A stretch of 63,310 nucleotides of DNA from Tubiluchus corallicola. Taxonomy: Eukaryota; Priapulida; Priapulimorpha; Priapulimorphida; Tubiluchidae. This document shows positions 48,720 to 59,740 of this stretch, piece by piece. Location of the stretch: positions 1-63,310 of the forward strand of contig JAQGDQ010001095.1 in NCBI GenBank assembly GCA_030141605.1. Reading direction: 5' to 3'. Positions within the stretch are counted from its first letter, which is position 1, and each line of letters begins with the position of its first letter. The translations under genes and the position numbers were made by a program. Below the pieces are notes generated by a model. It saw only the letters and a program-made list of their open reading frames with translations, was not told the origin of the DNA and did no database searches.

Positions 48720-51520
48720 TGTATGTATGTGTGTTGTTGAAAATTATGTTAGTTTGTGACGTCATCAAAAGGTGGGGTCGATCACCGTTAATTAAGTTTT
48801 TAATCTATTGTTTAATTGTTATAACCGCTTTTGCAGTATTAATTGTGTTAAAATATATTCTTTTTATCGTACTTGATAATGGTAGTATATGAAAAATCAT
48901 CGTGTCTTTCTTTAAACTTATAATTTACTCTTACAAGTAAATAAAACTGTTTTACAGCTAAGTTTAAAAATGCATAAAAATTTATTAAGTTATAAAAATC
49001 GTAAAACAATCACGCAGTATTAATGAGTATTGTGCAGTATGACTATGACAAAGACGCTACTGACATCATGCGTACGTTTTAGCTACAAAATCACTTAGAT
49101 CTAAACAAAATTATAGTAACGGATTTGGCCGCTAGGCGGCAGCACCATACCACAACTCTGATTTACAAATTCCCTTGGAAATCACATAAACATTATAAAA
49201 CAATTCAAACTGTAAGTTCTATAAACGTTCACCAGAAAGAAAACCAATGTAAGCTATCACTACGATGGTTTTCAATGGTTTACTAGAAAAGTGATGGTTT
49301 GTCGCCATAAATACCGTAAATCTACTTCAAAACTACACTAAATGTTATCACAAAAGTTTGGAATTTATCAACTTCAACTCGTCAAAACCAAATCTTCCTC
49401 CAGACCGATAGCCCATGATTAAGATTAATCGTTTCTTAGCATGGAAGAACTGGTACAATAATTTAAATTGCTATTATATAAGAAAGGCCACGGGAAGTGG
49501 GGCGTGTGAGGCCCCTGGGGGGGGGGACGAAACGCGGAGGGGCGGTGTTTTTTTGAACTGCTAGAATGCCGGAGAAGCATTTTCGAAGAGAAAATATGGA
49601 GTTATACAGTTGTTAAAGGAAAGAACAATTGAAAGAAAAACTGCTTTATTCTCAAGACCAGTCCTTAATACAAATCAAAAACAACATCTTTGCAATATGT
49701 CATACCGTACTCTCACTTCCGTACAAGCCTGTGTTAGAAATTCCGAAATTGAAAACAGCTGAACATCGGTGCTCGTGCGGCAAGAGAGGGAGGGGGAGGG
49801 AAGAGGTAGTATGTTCGCATAAAGCAAAAAAGTTACCTCGGTGCGAGCCTCTCCTAGAGGGTGAGGCCCCGGGGAAGTATCCCCACTCCCCCCCCCTTGA
49901 AATAGGGCCTGCAATTAACAGATTTCTACGAAAGAAGCGTGAAGAAAGTGGGTAATGGACAACTCGCAATGCTTCAAGATTACAATGCAAACAACAACTT
50001 AACATATGGCAAGCCTTAATATTCTTTTTATCATGCCACTGTTTTATTTGTTATTGTATTGTTGCTTGGTGTTGTCATAATTGTTATGATATAAAAAATA
50101 TGATCTAAAAAAGTAAAAAAAACTAACTGAATAAAAGCACGCAGGAAGCAGAATTTGCAAAGAAAACATCAATGTTCAATGTTCGCATGTAAATTGGCAA
50201 GGATTAATACAACGACAAGCGAATTTAAATATATGAGGTTTTCAGCAAATGCTTCAAACCCTATAGCAATTACTGATCAATTATGAATTATGAATTTATT
50301 CCACAGCAACTCAAACATACATATAAATTGATATAACATTGAAAAAAAAAACTATGCGAGTTGCTGTGAGGAGGGGGAAGCAGCATTTAGCTTTCGAGTC
50401 CTCCTCCAGATAAGTGAAACAATTCACAATTAACATTACATTTTCATCGGTTATAGCATACATTAGAACAAAATAAGTTTTGTTAGTAACTTAAGATCAG
50501 GATGAGTAAACAAGTGAGTTAATTATACCGTTGTAGTAGGTAATTCTTTGATGCTTTTTTAAATTGATAAAGATTAAGAGTTTTCATTTCACGCGGAATT
50601 GATGAACATATTTGAATAGCATTATATTTTGATGACAGTTTCATTATATTTGTTTTTGGAAGGGGGAGTACATAGTTGTCCACTGAATATCTTGTGTAAT
50701 GATCATGTTGATTTGAAACTGGACTAAAGTATGACTGAAAAGTATGATTAAGCGTGGAAAGGCTATTTAATAAAAAAACCGATTAATTCAGTAACTTTCA
50801 AAGGTGATTCTATGCAGGCAGTACAGCTAATTGAGCTGAAATTTGGCAGGATGATTTAATTGGGATATCTTTAGCTAAGAACGTAAAAATTGCAGCGGTT
50901 CGATAGTTTGTTTCGTTAATTTCAATTTTTCCCAACTCCAAATAAATTTAATGAAAGGTCAAAGGTCAAAAATTTGGTAGGATGATTAGTAGGACATCTA
51001 ATGCTAGACTGCTAAGGCACTAGAATGCAGGTAGAATTCAAGTAAAATACAGGTGAGCTTTATTTTTATAAATCATTAATAACACTATACATTGCTCTCT
51101 CAGTTTAAGTCACATGCTTACTCAGTGATCTCTGAAAGCCAGCTGACCAGGTAAGTTTTTCCATGAAGCAATGAAGCCAGCAATTCAATGAAGGTAAATG
51201 TTATGCATACTAGTTCAAGGATGAAAGTTTAGACTGTATATAAAGAAATAGACTTATTTTACAGATGAAATTTCTAATGTCAGCTATAAAGTGTGGGATT
51301 TCTAATGTTTTAACAAGAGAATGTAATAATATGATTAATGATCATAATTAAGAACTAATAAAAAAAATCAAGAAATCGTGAGCTTCACGACAACTTATGA
51401 TGCCTCTGTTTTCATTTATGTGGGCAAAGCTTTAGGAACAAGCGCATTTATTTCTCATTATAGTTTCCCGATTTTTTGTAAATAATTTGCTTAAACAACC
51501 ACCAGGGAGCAGCAGCAACT
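48720..51520. other. No gene seen; one possible element near 49.5-49.9 kb
   Basis: Mostly AT-rich spacer. G-rich and C-rich runs at about 49518-49527 and 49890-49900 look like the ends of a small DNA element, but the inverted pairing is weak. Confidence 0.35.
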
Positions 51521-51524
51521 AATG

Positions 51525-52735
51525 AAAGCGTTTGCCACAGTGTTAGCTGTTATAAATGTTGTTGTTGGCATCCTTCTGTCTCGGAAGACAATAGAGTGTG
51601 CGCCAAGAGAATCAGTTATTGATCACATTGATGGAGCTGCCAGGGCACACGCCTGGGCAAGGTGTATGGAGATCCTGAGTTGCCCAGACAACAGGAACCC
51701 CCTCTCTTCCTCGCTGGTGTAAGACAAAAATCCTTGAACCACTGGAGTGACCTATTCAGGGCACACGCCTGGACAAGGTGTATGGAGATCCTGAGTAGCC
51801 CAGACAACAGGAACCCCCTCTCTTCCTCGCTGGTGTAAGACAAAAATCCTTGAACCACTGGAGTGACCTCTTCAGGGCACACGCCTGGACAAGGTGTATG
51901 GAGATCCTGAGTTGCCCAGACAACAGGAACCCCCTCTCTTCCTCGCTGGTGTAAGACAAAAATCCTTGAACCACTGGAGTGACCTCTTCAGGGCACACGC
52001 CTGGACAAGGTGTATGGAGATCCTGAGTAGCCCAGACAACAGGAACCCCCTCTCTTCCTCGCTGGTGTAAGACAAAAATCCTTGAACCACTAGAGTGACC
52101 TCTTCAGGGCACACGCCTGGACAAGGTGTATGGAGATCCTGAGTTGCCCAGACAACAGGAACCCCCTCTCTTCCTCGCTGGTGTAAGACAAAAATCCTTG
52201 AACCACTGGAATGACCTCTCCAGGGCACACGCCTGGACAAGGCGTATGGAGATCCTGAGTTGCCCAGACAACAGGAACCCCCTCTCTTCCTCGCTGGTGT
52301 AAGACAAAAATCCTTGAACCACTGGAGTGACCTCTTCAGGGCACACGCCTGGACAAGGTGTATGGAGATCCTGAGTAGCCCAGACAACAGGAACCCCCTC
52401 TCTTCCTCGCTGGTGTAAGACAAAAATCCCTGAACCACTGGAATGACCTCTCCAGGGCGCACGCCTGGACAAGGCATATGGAGATCCTGAGTTGCCCAGA
52501 CAACAGGAACCCTCTCCCTTCCTCGCTGGTGTAAGACAAAAATCCTTGAACCACTGGAGTGACCTCTCTAGGGTGCACGCCTGGACAAGGTGTATGGAGA
52601 TCCTGAGTTCCCAGACAACAGGAACTCCCTCTCTTCCTCCATGGTGTAGTCCGAAGGAAAGCGGAGCGATACGTTTGGCACCAGGTTGGTTGCAGGAGCT
52701 GCTGGAGGCAGTTATAAATGTGATATTGTAATTTG
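51525..52735. repeat. 116-bp minisatellite, about nine units, with flanks shared with 53.66 kb
   Basis: A unit with GGGCACACGCCTGGACAAGG, GGAGATCCTGAGTTGCCCAG and CTTCCTCGCTGGTGTAAGAC repeats from about 51640 to 52620. The sequences on either side, from GTTGTTGTTGGCATCCTTCT to GATTGATGGAGCTGC-like bases, and from GTGTAGTCC to AGGAGCTGCTGGAG, match one continuous stretch at 53664-53955. The array thus grew inside an older repeat. Confidence 0.9.
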
Positions 52736-53037
52736 TATCTATTAGGACTACAGCCTAATAATCCCATAAGTTAGTATATAGGCTGCAGCCTAGGGCTAGA
52801 CATGTACACACCAAAATTAGCCGTTAAAATGATCGTAATTCAGAGGAAGCATCAATACGCATCTTCTAACTAAACTCTTTGCTCAACTTAACTGCCGACA
52901 GATGGCAGCACTACACAGTATACGGCCTACGTGGCCTAGTATTGAGATGCTACAGCAAGAAACAGAAACAGAACAAATGAGCCACAACAATCAGATCTTA
53001 TTATATTAATAATAACAAACATTTTCTATGAAACAAA

Positions 53038-53312
53038 TAATAATAATAATAATAATCTTTATTTAAAGTCTGCTTTTGGGTCAACAATTAACATTAGCCC
53101 AAAGAGCTATTATCGCCGACTGTAAATAACAACCTACAACTACATAACAGATACTATTATTACCCCACTTTTACCCTAAATACCACGTGTCAGGCAGGGC
53201 AACAGCAGGTACCATTTTTAAAGTCTTTGGTATGACCCGGCCGCTGGTTCGAACTCACGACCTCCCAGACGGAAAGCAGACGCATTACCACCAGACTAAA
53301 CCGTCTGGTACA
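53038..53312 (-). mobile_element. tRNA-derived SINE
   Basis: On the minus strand the element starts near 53312 with AGTCTGGTGGTAATGCG (A-box region) and GTGAGTTCGAACCAGC (B box). It then has a body including TTGCCCTGCCTGACACG, and ends in (ATT)n at 53038-53056. Head, body and tail are all present. Confidence 0.8.
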
Positions 53313-53663
53313 AAATATAATATATAATTATAAAATATAATTATAAAATTTGGTAGGATGAACGCAAGGCAAAATATCATACGATAAGCTGACAAAAATG
53401 CAACGGATACAACTTACTGAGTTACACCAATTTCACGTTGACACTTCAATTAATGTTAAACAAATGTCTTTTACAGGCAGATAAATCAATCGCTGAAAAC
53501 AGTAAAATTATTAAGTTGGTTGTATAGTGGTAGTACGTATGTGAGCGATGTGTGTAGCTGTTTATGGACGTTTGAGTAATGTCAAAGCTATAAGACTTTG
53601 ATTAGGAAATAACACGTTTATTAAGTAATAGCACAATATAATTAAATGTATAGCATTGCCAAA

Positions 53664-53955
53664 AGTTATAAATGTTGTTGTTGGCATCCTTCTGTCTCGG
53701 AAGACAATGGAGTGTGCTCCAAGAGAGTCAGTTATTGATCACATTGATGGTGCTGCGGTGTCGACTGTGGCTGAGCAGTCCGATCCTTGAACCACTGGAG
53801 TGGCCTCTCCAGGGCGCACGCCTTGCCCAGGCGTGTGGAGATCCTGAGTTGCCCAGAGAACAGGAACCCCCTCTCTTCCTCCCGGGTGTAGTCCAAAGGA
53901 AAGCTGAGGGATACATTTGGCACCAGGTTGGCTGCAGAATCTGCTGGAGTCAGTG
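53664..53955. repeat. Single-unit relative of the 51.5-52.7 kb repeat
   Basis: Carries the same left flank, one 116-bp-like unit (GCGTGTGGAGATCCTGAGTT) and the same right flank, so it represents the unexpanded form. Confidence 0.85.
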
Positions 53956-54558
53956 AGCATGCTGCACTGGTCCACCTTCGGGGCTCCACTCCTGATTTGG
54001 AAGGTTTACTCCTCTACACGTGGCCCAGGGAACTTTGTACGGAAAGTTCTCTGAAATATACATTAAAATTCTCTTTGTCTTTGACATCGCTGATCATTTT
54101 CTGGTATTTTCAAGCATCCAGTTGCATGGCTAATAAGGGATCAAGATGAGCAACTTCTCCTTCCAAGAACATTTCAAAAATCTGGCACATTTTCAACAAT
54201 TCTTTTGACTCTTTGGTTCATCGGTGAGATAAAAGCCTATTTTGTTAATCGTATGCCCTTGGAAGAATTTTATGGAGTCATTGGTTTATTTGACCTGATT
54301 AATATTTTATGCAAATCGTTTGTCTCAAGATTGACTGATTGAACGAAGGATCGTTACCTTACAGCAGCACCACCAACAACAACGGCATCAACAATAACAA
54401 CAGCAACAAAACCTGCTGTGTTTTGTTTCTCGCGGAAGGCTCGTAGAGAAAACCAGAAAACACGTCGTCAAATTAAACTAGTTTATTATGCGAGAATTCT
54501 ACAACACAAAAGTATGAAAAGTCTACAGACTTTATTGTTTTCTGTACTTTGTCTTTAG

Positions 54559-54666
54559 TGATTTCTACAAGTGAACCTCCTACAGAACAAGTGACTGATG
54601 TTACAGAAGAAATGACTGTGACAAAGTCAACAACTGAAGCGACATATTCAACTACAGAAAGCCCTG
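54559..54666 (+). CDS. Receptor stalk exon
   Basis: Acceptor tctttag before 54559 and donor G|GTCTGT after 54666. Entry in phase 1, exit in phase 1. Encodes ISTSEPPTEQVTDVTEEMTV and a further Thr/Ser-rich run. Confidence 0.65.
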
Positions 54667-57267
54667 GTCTGTGTAACTCTTTATAATCATTCTATATAAG
54701 TCTATAACACATACACACTGTTACCTAGGCATGAAAGTAAGACACAGGTCTAACATTGGCCAAGTTTTCAACAGCAAATAATTGGCTGTAATTACTCTAT
54801 TTCGTACGTTTTGAGACACACGTGGGGATGTTAGGATCAGAAAGTTTAGTCTTGTGTTAACGCATCTGCTTTCCGTCTTGAAAATTGCCAATATTACTGG
54901 CGGGTCACACTGTGCAACTTTATTTTCATTGGGAAATTGCACAACAAGTTGCGAGAGAAGTTCCTAAGCCATTCACCCGTGCAACTCTACCCTGAGAGAG
55001 AAGTTGTGCAACATGTTGGCAGCAATTTTTAATTTTAATTAAGTTTCCGTTGCTATAGCTTTAAGTTAAATGCCAGTTGGGAATAAATAAATCGTTTTTC
55101 TTGCACGCAAAATACTGTTCATTGTTTTCAAAATTATACGTTTTTTAAACAGTTAAGTTCCGCCATTATATACAGTCGCCCCCCCCCCCCAATTTTTTTT
55201 GGGTGCACGACGCCCCTGCATGTTGCAAGAGATATCTCTAGGTCTGAACGCTCCTTAATATTCACTCAAATGTTTCATATTTTTGATGGATAGACTATAA
55301 ATTATAAACGCTGTTGTTGCTTACTAAGTCCTGTCAAATGGGCCACCGTCTAAAATTACAAGTAAAAAACTTGGTTTAAACATTTCTTCAGCAATAGAGT
55401 TGTAAGTTTATGCAATAAACTATCATCACATGTGAATGATGCTCCTACTGTAAATGCTGGCAACAGAAAATTAATTAAAAAACGGCTGTCATGTTGATTT
55501 TAGCAAATTTTACTTTATAACAGACACTTGTGAGCAGCTATCTTAGTTCTTTGTGTTTCTGCCGTAATGTTCTAATTATATTATTGTCATCACTTTGTTT
55601 CAATTTGCACTCTTTTTGTTGTATTCCTTTATTATTTTATTTCACTTTTCAACTCACTCGTGTGTTGCACTCTCAAGGTTACGAAAATAAAAAATCTACT
55701 CCAGTGACGGCTCGTAGCTAAAATTAGTGGGGGTGCCGCAAAATTAAAAAAAATTAGCCGTTGTTTTAATACTGTGTAAAATGAAGCAAACATAATTATG
55801 TAATTTTAATATTATAATTTGTAATTAAACAGTTTTATACATAAACCTGGTAACATCTTAAACAAAAAATATTGTTTTTTCGCTAATACTCTAAAGTATG
55901 AAATGCAAAAGTATAAAAAAAGAAATAAAGAAAAACGACTTATTATATTGAATATTACATATAATAATGAGTGAAAACAGGGGGTGCTGCAGTACAGCAG
56001 TACCTATACACGAGCCACCATTGCTCTAATCCCTGTCAAATCCTAAGTAAGTATCTGAAATTCTTCAACATTTTCAATGAGAAATTTTCGCTTTTCCTTT
56101 TTCTAGACTGAATTTTCTTCTATGTTATACATCAGCGAGTTCGTTACATCATTGCTTAGTAGCTAGAAACTAAAACTATGAACAATATGAGACTGATTTC
56201 TTTTTACAGATTTAACGACAACGTTGATATTCATCATTGTACCTACTTCCATCTTGATTGTATGCATCGCTGCAGCGGTTTGTTACTTTTGGAAGGTCAA
56301 AAGGTTGAGCAGTTTTTAATTAATTAATTTATTTATTTATTTGCGTTTTTTTTTCGGTGAACGTCGCTCCTCTAATAGCAACGTATCAAGCAGTTCATGA
56401 TCATAATTATATTATAGTATTGTTTCTGAAAATCTCTTTCTTTAACTTTTCTTTTCCCAGTGTCATAATTGATGATGATCATGCATAGGTCAAAGGTTAA
56501 GTTTATCTGACGACACACTTGTGTTGCTATCATAATAGTCACTGTTTTAATCGCCAGCTAGAAACTTACCTAGTTCGTTTTTTTGTTCTCAAACAAGATT
56601 CTGCTAGCAGTAAAAAAACTCGCTCGAATCGAATGCTCACTCCTGATCAAGACTTGTTTACCAGATTTTTCTCCTTCATTTTAGCACATTTCTTTGTTTC
56701 AGGGTTCGTGTGCAAAAGAGAACAGATGATACAAACACATACGATGCTGTCATTGAACGTCCAACTTCATATCGTCAGTCAAAAGCTCGAGGAAGTCGTC
56801 CATCCTTGACCGGTCACCCCAAATCTGGACAACCTGCGTATCACAGGAACAACACTACAGATATATATAATCAATTACACGAGATACCTCACGTTAACAT
56901 TGATAAAAGTAACTATGCAAGGCTAAATAAAGCTAAGCGAACAAATGCAAGAATGGCTGAAACTGCGCCAACTTATGAAGATATTACAAGTTTTTATGAT
57001 GACAAACAAGAACCAACAGTGCGAGCTAACAGCTTGTATGATACAACTGTAAACTCTGAACGTGGAAATTCAGCACGTGTGAACAGTATTTACGATAGTG
57101 GTCCAAGTACAAGTGAGCATTATAACAGCATTTATGCAAAGAGCAACAAATCAGTTCCAGGTGGAATAGAACATCTGAATAGTTTGTATGCTAAACGTGG
57201 GGATATTGAACACAAGAACAGCATTTATGATAAAAATGATGCTAGGTTTCAACAAGGAAAACGGTAA
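54559..57267 (+). CDS. Receptor-like membrane protein with ITAM-like tail (C-terminal three exons)
   Basis: Three exons join in phase: 54559-54666, 56210-56303 and 56703-57267. The first gives a Ser/Thr/Glu-rich stalk, likely O-glycosylated (TEEMTVTKSTTEATYSTTES). The second is a transmembrane helix (LIFIIVPTSILIVCIAAAVC) with a following FWKVKR stop-transfer. The third is a 188-residue cytoplasmic tail rich in tyrosine motifs: YDAV, YNQL and YARL separated by 12 residues (ITAM-like), YEDI, then five repeats NSLYD, NSIYD, NSIYA, NSLYA and NSIYD. The ectodomain exons were not found upstream, where the DNA is mostly repeats. I cannot name the family; phosphotyrosine signalling is inferred from motifs only. 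Confidence 0.72.
55700..56028. mobile_element. MITE inside the receptor gene intron
   Basis: Left end CAGTGACGGCTCGTA with GGGGGTGCCGC just inside, and right end TACACGAGCCACCATTG with GGGGGTGCTGC inside, form imperfect terminal inverted repeats. Ends of this kind are widespread in animal hAT-like MITEs. No transposase. Confidence 0.6.
56210..56303 (+). CDS. Receptor transmembrane exon
   Basis: Acceptor tttttacag and donor AG|GTTGAG. Encodes DLTTT, a 20-residue hydrophobic helix and YFWKVK; phase 1 to 2, matching both neighbours. Confidence 0.75.
56703..57267 (+). CDS. Receptor cytoplasmic tail exon with stop
   Basis: Acceptor ttgtttcag; frame closes at TAA 57265-57267. Composition, conserved repeat of Asn-Ser-Ile/Leu-Tyr and the stop-free 188 codons support coding. 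The AATAAA cluster near 58655 may end the transcript. Confidence 0.78.
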
Positions 57268-58199
57268 AGTCATCTAATAACTAACTCAGAAATCTGTACG
57301 ATGACAGCTTAATATAAAATATATTTACTCTGTCAGAAGCAATTGATTTGGAATGGAAAAAAATCTCTCATTTTGTTGTTTTGTGTTACAGTTGCAGGGG
57401 AAGCTTTTTTTTAAAGCTTCAAGACAGTTTGCTTGTGTAAACACATGTGAGACAAAGGGTGGTCAAGTTTAAGGTGACATTTACTTCTGATTGCTGATCT
57501 AAGATCGATTTCAATGAGTATCTTGGTAGTTAATAATTTTGCATATTCTTTAGTCTGGATTCTTAGTTTTGTTAACATTTAGGCCTACATTAATATTGCA
57601 GATTTTGAGACAAATTTGTTAGCTTTGTTAACCTGTAGGTCTACATCATTTTTTAAATTTGAAAACCGATTTTTTGAATTTGCTAACATTTAGGCCTACA
57701 TTAATTTTGCAGATTCGTAGACAACCTTGTGATACAGAGTGTGATACAGATTTGCTAGTTTTATTATCGTTTTAGCCTACATAAATTTTGCACATTTGTA
57801 TTCATATAAAATCTTAGTGCTAAAATATTTTTTGGATTACATTGTACAGTGTAAGTCACAAAATGCGTTGAGACTAAATTAAGAGGACATTTCTTATTTT
57901 TTGCTTAATTATTGCTTATCGTGACATGATTTTTTCTGTTTCTCAATATTTCACTATTATATCTTTTATGAATGTGTAAATTATGAATGTGAATGTGTTT
58001 TATTGTTCTCTTAAAGCCTTTTTTGTACTGGTTTTTGTGATCAAATTTTGATTTTTACTTTCGTGCTTAAAAATATGATGTTTTGTGACGCATTTTTTTG
58101 CATTTTGCCTTGTTATCAATTCAGTCAGACAATTTCAATCAATATCTTACTCTTTTAAGGAACCATTAAGCAACTTTGAGTCTTTTAGTTTTAGACTAG

Positions 58200-58600
58200 T
58201 GGTAATGCATCCACTTTCACCATTCAAGAAAAATTGAGATAGCTGACCAAGTATTACTGTAAAATCGGATACCTGATAGCGCCAGCAATGAGCAATTCAA
58301 GTAAGCTTGTGATACTCTAGTACATATTACTACAAAGTCTGCTACTAGATGGCTCCTGCCACCAGTATTAAAAAAAATTGAGATAACTGATCTCATATTA
58401 CTACAAAATTACCCACTAGATGGCGCCAACAATTAGCAATTCAATTAAAGCACTGATGCTCCACAGCAGATTACTACAACTACTACAAAGTCAGACACTA
58501 GGTGGTGCCACTAAACAGCATTCTAAAAAATTGATATATTGCACTACATATTACTACAAGATCAGCCACTAGATGGTGCTAGTCTTCAGTATTCAAGGAG
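58200..58600. promoter_or_regulatory. Diverged tandem repeat with five CTCF-like cores
   Basis: Units of about 75-90 bases each carry ATTACTACAA followed by a motif like CCACTAGATGGCGC. The clearest are 58413-58426 (CCACTAGATGGCGC) and 58566-58579 (CCACTAGATGGTGC). Weaker versions lie near 58269, 58341 and 58495, all on the plus strand. The motif matches the known CTCF core. Whether it is bound is unknown. Confidence 0.5.
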
Positions 58601-58683
58601 CTATTAATTAACAGAGTTTTAAAGCATTGTGAACTGTATCATTAAAAATTTCTGTAAATAAAATAAAATTAATTAGCTTTCAG

Positions 58684-58853
58684 TGTGTGACTACCACGTA
58701 ATTTCCAAACTACCAGATGCATCAGAACAAGTGCCATTGTGGTATACGGTTAATGAAATTTCTAGTATGAATATGGAGCAATTAATTGAAATAGGACTTG
58801 GTCTTGGCATTAATTTAGATTCAGAAGAATTTACTAAACTCCATTACGCATAG
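58684..58853 (+). CDS. Possible orphan terminal exon
   Basis: After a good acceptor (TAGCTTTCAG) an open frame runs 56 codons to TAG: CDYHVISKLPDASEQVPLWY then SSMNMEQLIEIGLGLGINL. The composition is protein-like, but I do not recognise it and no partner exon was found. It might be an alternative end of the receptor gene or part of a repeat. Confidence 0.3.
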
Positions 58854-58879
58854 GCAATATTTTCAGTTGCAGGCAAAAC

Positions 58880-59740
58880 TGCATTTCCAGTAAGTATGAC
58901 AGCAGCTTTTTTGAGTCTGGTGGCTGATCCAAGAGCATGGAGGGTTTTCAGTAAGTGTAACAGCAGCTTTTTGAGTCTGGTGGCTAATCCAAGAGCATGG
59001 AGGGTTTCCAGTAAGTATAACAGCAGCGTTTTTGAGTCTGGTGGCTGATTCAAGAGCATGGAGGGTTTCAAGTAAGTATAACAGCAGCGTTTTTTAGTCT
59101 GGTGGCTGATCCAAGACCATGGAGGGTTTCAAGTAAGTATAACAGCAGCTTTTTGAGTCTGGTGGCTGATCCAAGAGCATGGAGGGCTTCCAATAAGCAT
59201 AACAGCAGCGTTTTTGAATCTGGTGGCTGATCCAAGAGCATGGAGGGTTTCCAGTAAGTATAACAGCAGCTTTTTGAGTCTGGAGGCTGATCCAAGAGCA
59301 TGGGGGGCTTCCAGTAAGCATAACAGCAGCGTTTTTGAGTCTGGTGGCTGATCCAAGAGCATGGAGGGTTTCCAGTAAGTATAACAGCAGCGTTTTTTGA
59401 GTCTGGTGGCTGATTCAAGAGCATGAAGGGTTTCCAGTAAGTATTACAGCAGCGTTTTTGAGTCTGGTGGCTGATTCAAGAGTATGAAGGGTTTCCAGTA
59501 AGTATTACAGCAGCGTTTTTGAGTCTGGTGGCTGATCCAAGAGCATGGAGGGTTTCCAGTAAGTATAACAGCAGTGTTTTTGAGTCTGGTGGCTGATCCA
59601 AGAGCATGGAGGGTTTCCAGTAAGTATAACAGCAGCCTTTTGAGTGTGGTGGCTGATCCAAGAACATGGAGGGTTTCCAGTAAGTATAACAGCAGCGTTT
59701 TTGAGTCTGGTGGCTGATCCATGAGTATGAAGGGAGCAAG
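58880..59740. repeat. 60-bp minisatellite, about 14 units
   Basis: Units include GTTTCCAGTAAGTATAACAG, CAGCGTTTTTGAGTCTGGTG and GCTGATCCAAGAGCATGGAG. Small poly-T length changes shift frames among units, so no coding function is claimed. Each unit carries GTAAGTAT, a consensus-like 5' splice site. Confidence 0.93.

Noticed and set aside
51522-51722. Signal peptide-like ORF as the first exon of the receptor gene
   Set aside because: The same sequence recurs at 53664 without a start codon and runs into the minisatellite; it belongs to a repeat.
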